Of a stretch of 42,790 nt of DNA, positions 42,787-42,790 are shown piece after piece. This DNA comes from Chitinophagaceae bacterium (lineage in GTDB: Bacteria > Bacteroidota > Bacteroidia > Chitinophagales > Chitinophagaceae), in the NCBI GenBank assembly GCA_025934485.1, contig JAICXX010000033.1, forward strand, positions 1-42,790, read 5' to 3'. The position numbers and the translations under genes are program-made. Positions within the stretch are counted from its first letter, which is position 1; each line of letters begins with the position of its first letter. The notes beneath the pieces are model-generated. The model ran no database searches, was not told where the DNA came from, and saw only the letters and a list, made by a program, of their open reading frames with translations.

Positions 42787-42790
42787 TCTT

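Noticed and set aside
1-42790. CRISPR arrays or complete insertion sequences
   Set aside because: No regularly spaced repeats and no transposase gene were seen on either strand.

Overview
The window reads as chromosome of a Bacteroidota bacterium, most likely of the Chitinophagaceae (Chitinophaga/Niastella/Puia-like; the family is an inference). The reasons are a FecI-type sigma / FecR / SusC / SusD glycan-uptake cassette whose SusC carries an STN domain, several TAnnTTTG -7 promoter boxes of the Bacteroidota type, weak or absent Shine-Dalgarno sites, DUF4834 and YkuD_2 proteins, and two glucoamylase-like (PF10091/GH144-type) enzymes, a group known from Chitinophaga. Base composition is roughly balanced through most of the window and turns visibly AT-rich after about 42110, just beyond a tRNA-Asn gene.

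Layout. 1-3700: tRNA-Thr, a class I/II aminotransferase, a tiny Cys-rich lipoprotein with an 82-residue partner, a MurG-like glycosyltransferase and a SixA-like histidine phosphatase. 3681-9758: two near-identical LuxR-type response regulators on either side of a long PurF-like amidophosphoribosyltransferase; the second sits 17 bases behind a soluble PAS-PAS-GAF histidine kinase. Between them lie a strong terminator, a possible structured RNA and a large inverted repeat. 9853-16119: a SurA-like peptidyl-prolyl isomerase and the rimP-nusA-infB operon, with its own promoter, leader hairpin and terminator. 16168-17895: small membrane proteins and a HAD phosphatase.

17953-33673: a polysaccharide utilisation locus, all on the minus strand. 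In transcription order it holds an ECF sigma factor, FecR anti-sigma, SusC, SusD, a LamG surface lipoprotein, a GH144-type lipoprotein, a second GH144-type enzyme, a phytanoyl-CoA-dioxygenase-family oxygenase, a GH43 with a C-terminal carbohydrate-binding region, and a GH3 beta-glucosidase. The simplest reading is surface capture and endo-cleavage of a glucan, possibly beta-1,2-glucan, then SusCD import and periplasmic trimming by GH144b, GH43 and GH3. The sigma/FecR pair probably senses substrate through the STN domain of SusC. A terminator hairpin sits directly before the first hydrolase gene, and a plus-strand terminator with no plus-strand gene lies in the SusC leader; both suggest RNA-level control.

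33793-41892: a tRNA with anticodon CAT, an L,D-transpeptidase-like protein overlapping an endonuclease III gene, a Crp/Fnr regulator with an internal duplication, a DprE1-like oxidoreductase divergent from a multi-pass membrane protein, an outer-membrane barrel protein, HflX, and a Rieske protein coupled to hflX. 41962-42790: tRNA-Asn, a strong terminator, then AT-rich DNA with an 11-base tandem repeat and a retropepsin-like protein. This looks like the edge of an integrated element.

Most assignments rest on motifs read by eye. No database search was possible.
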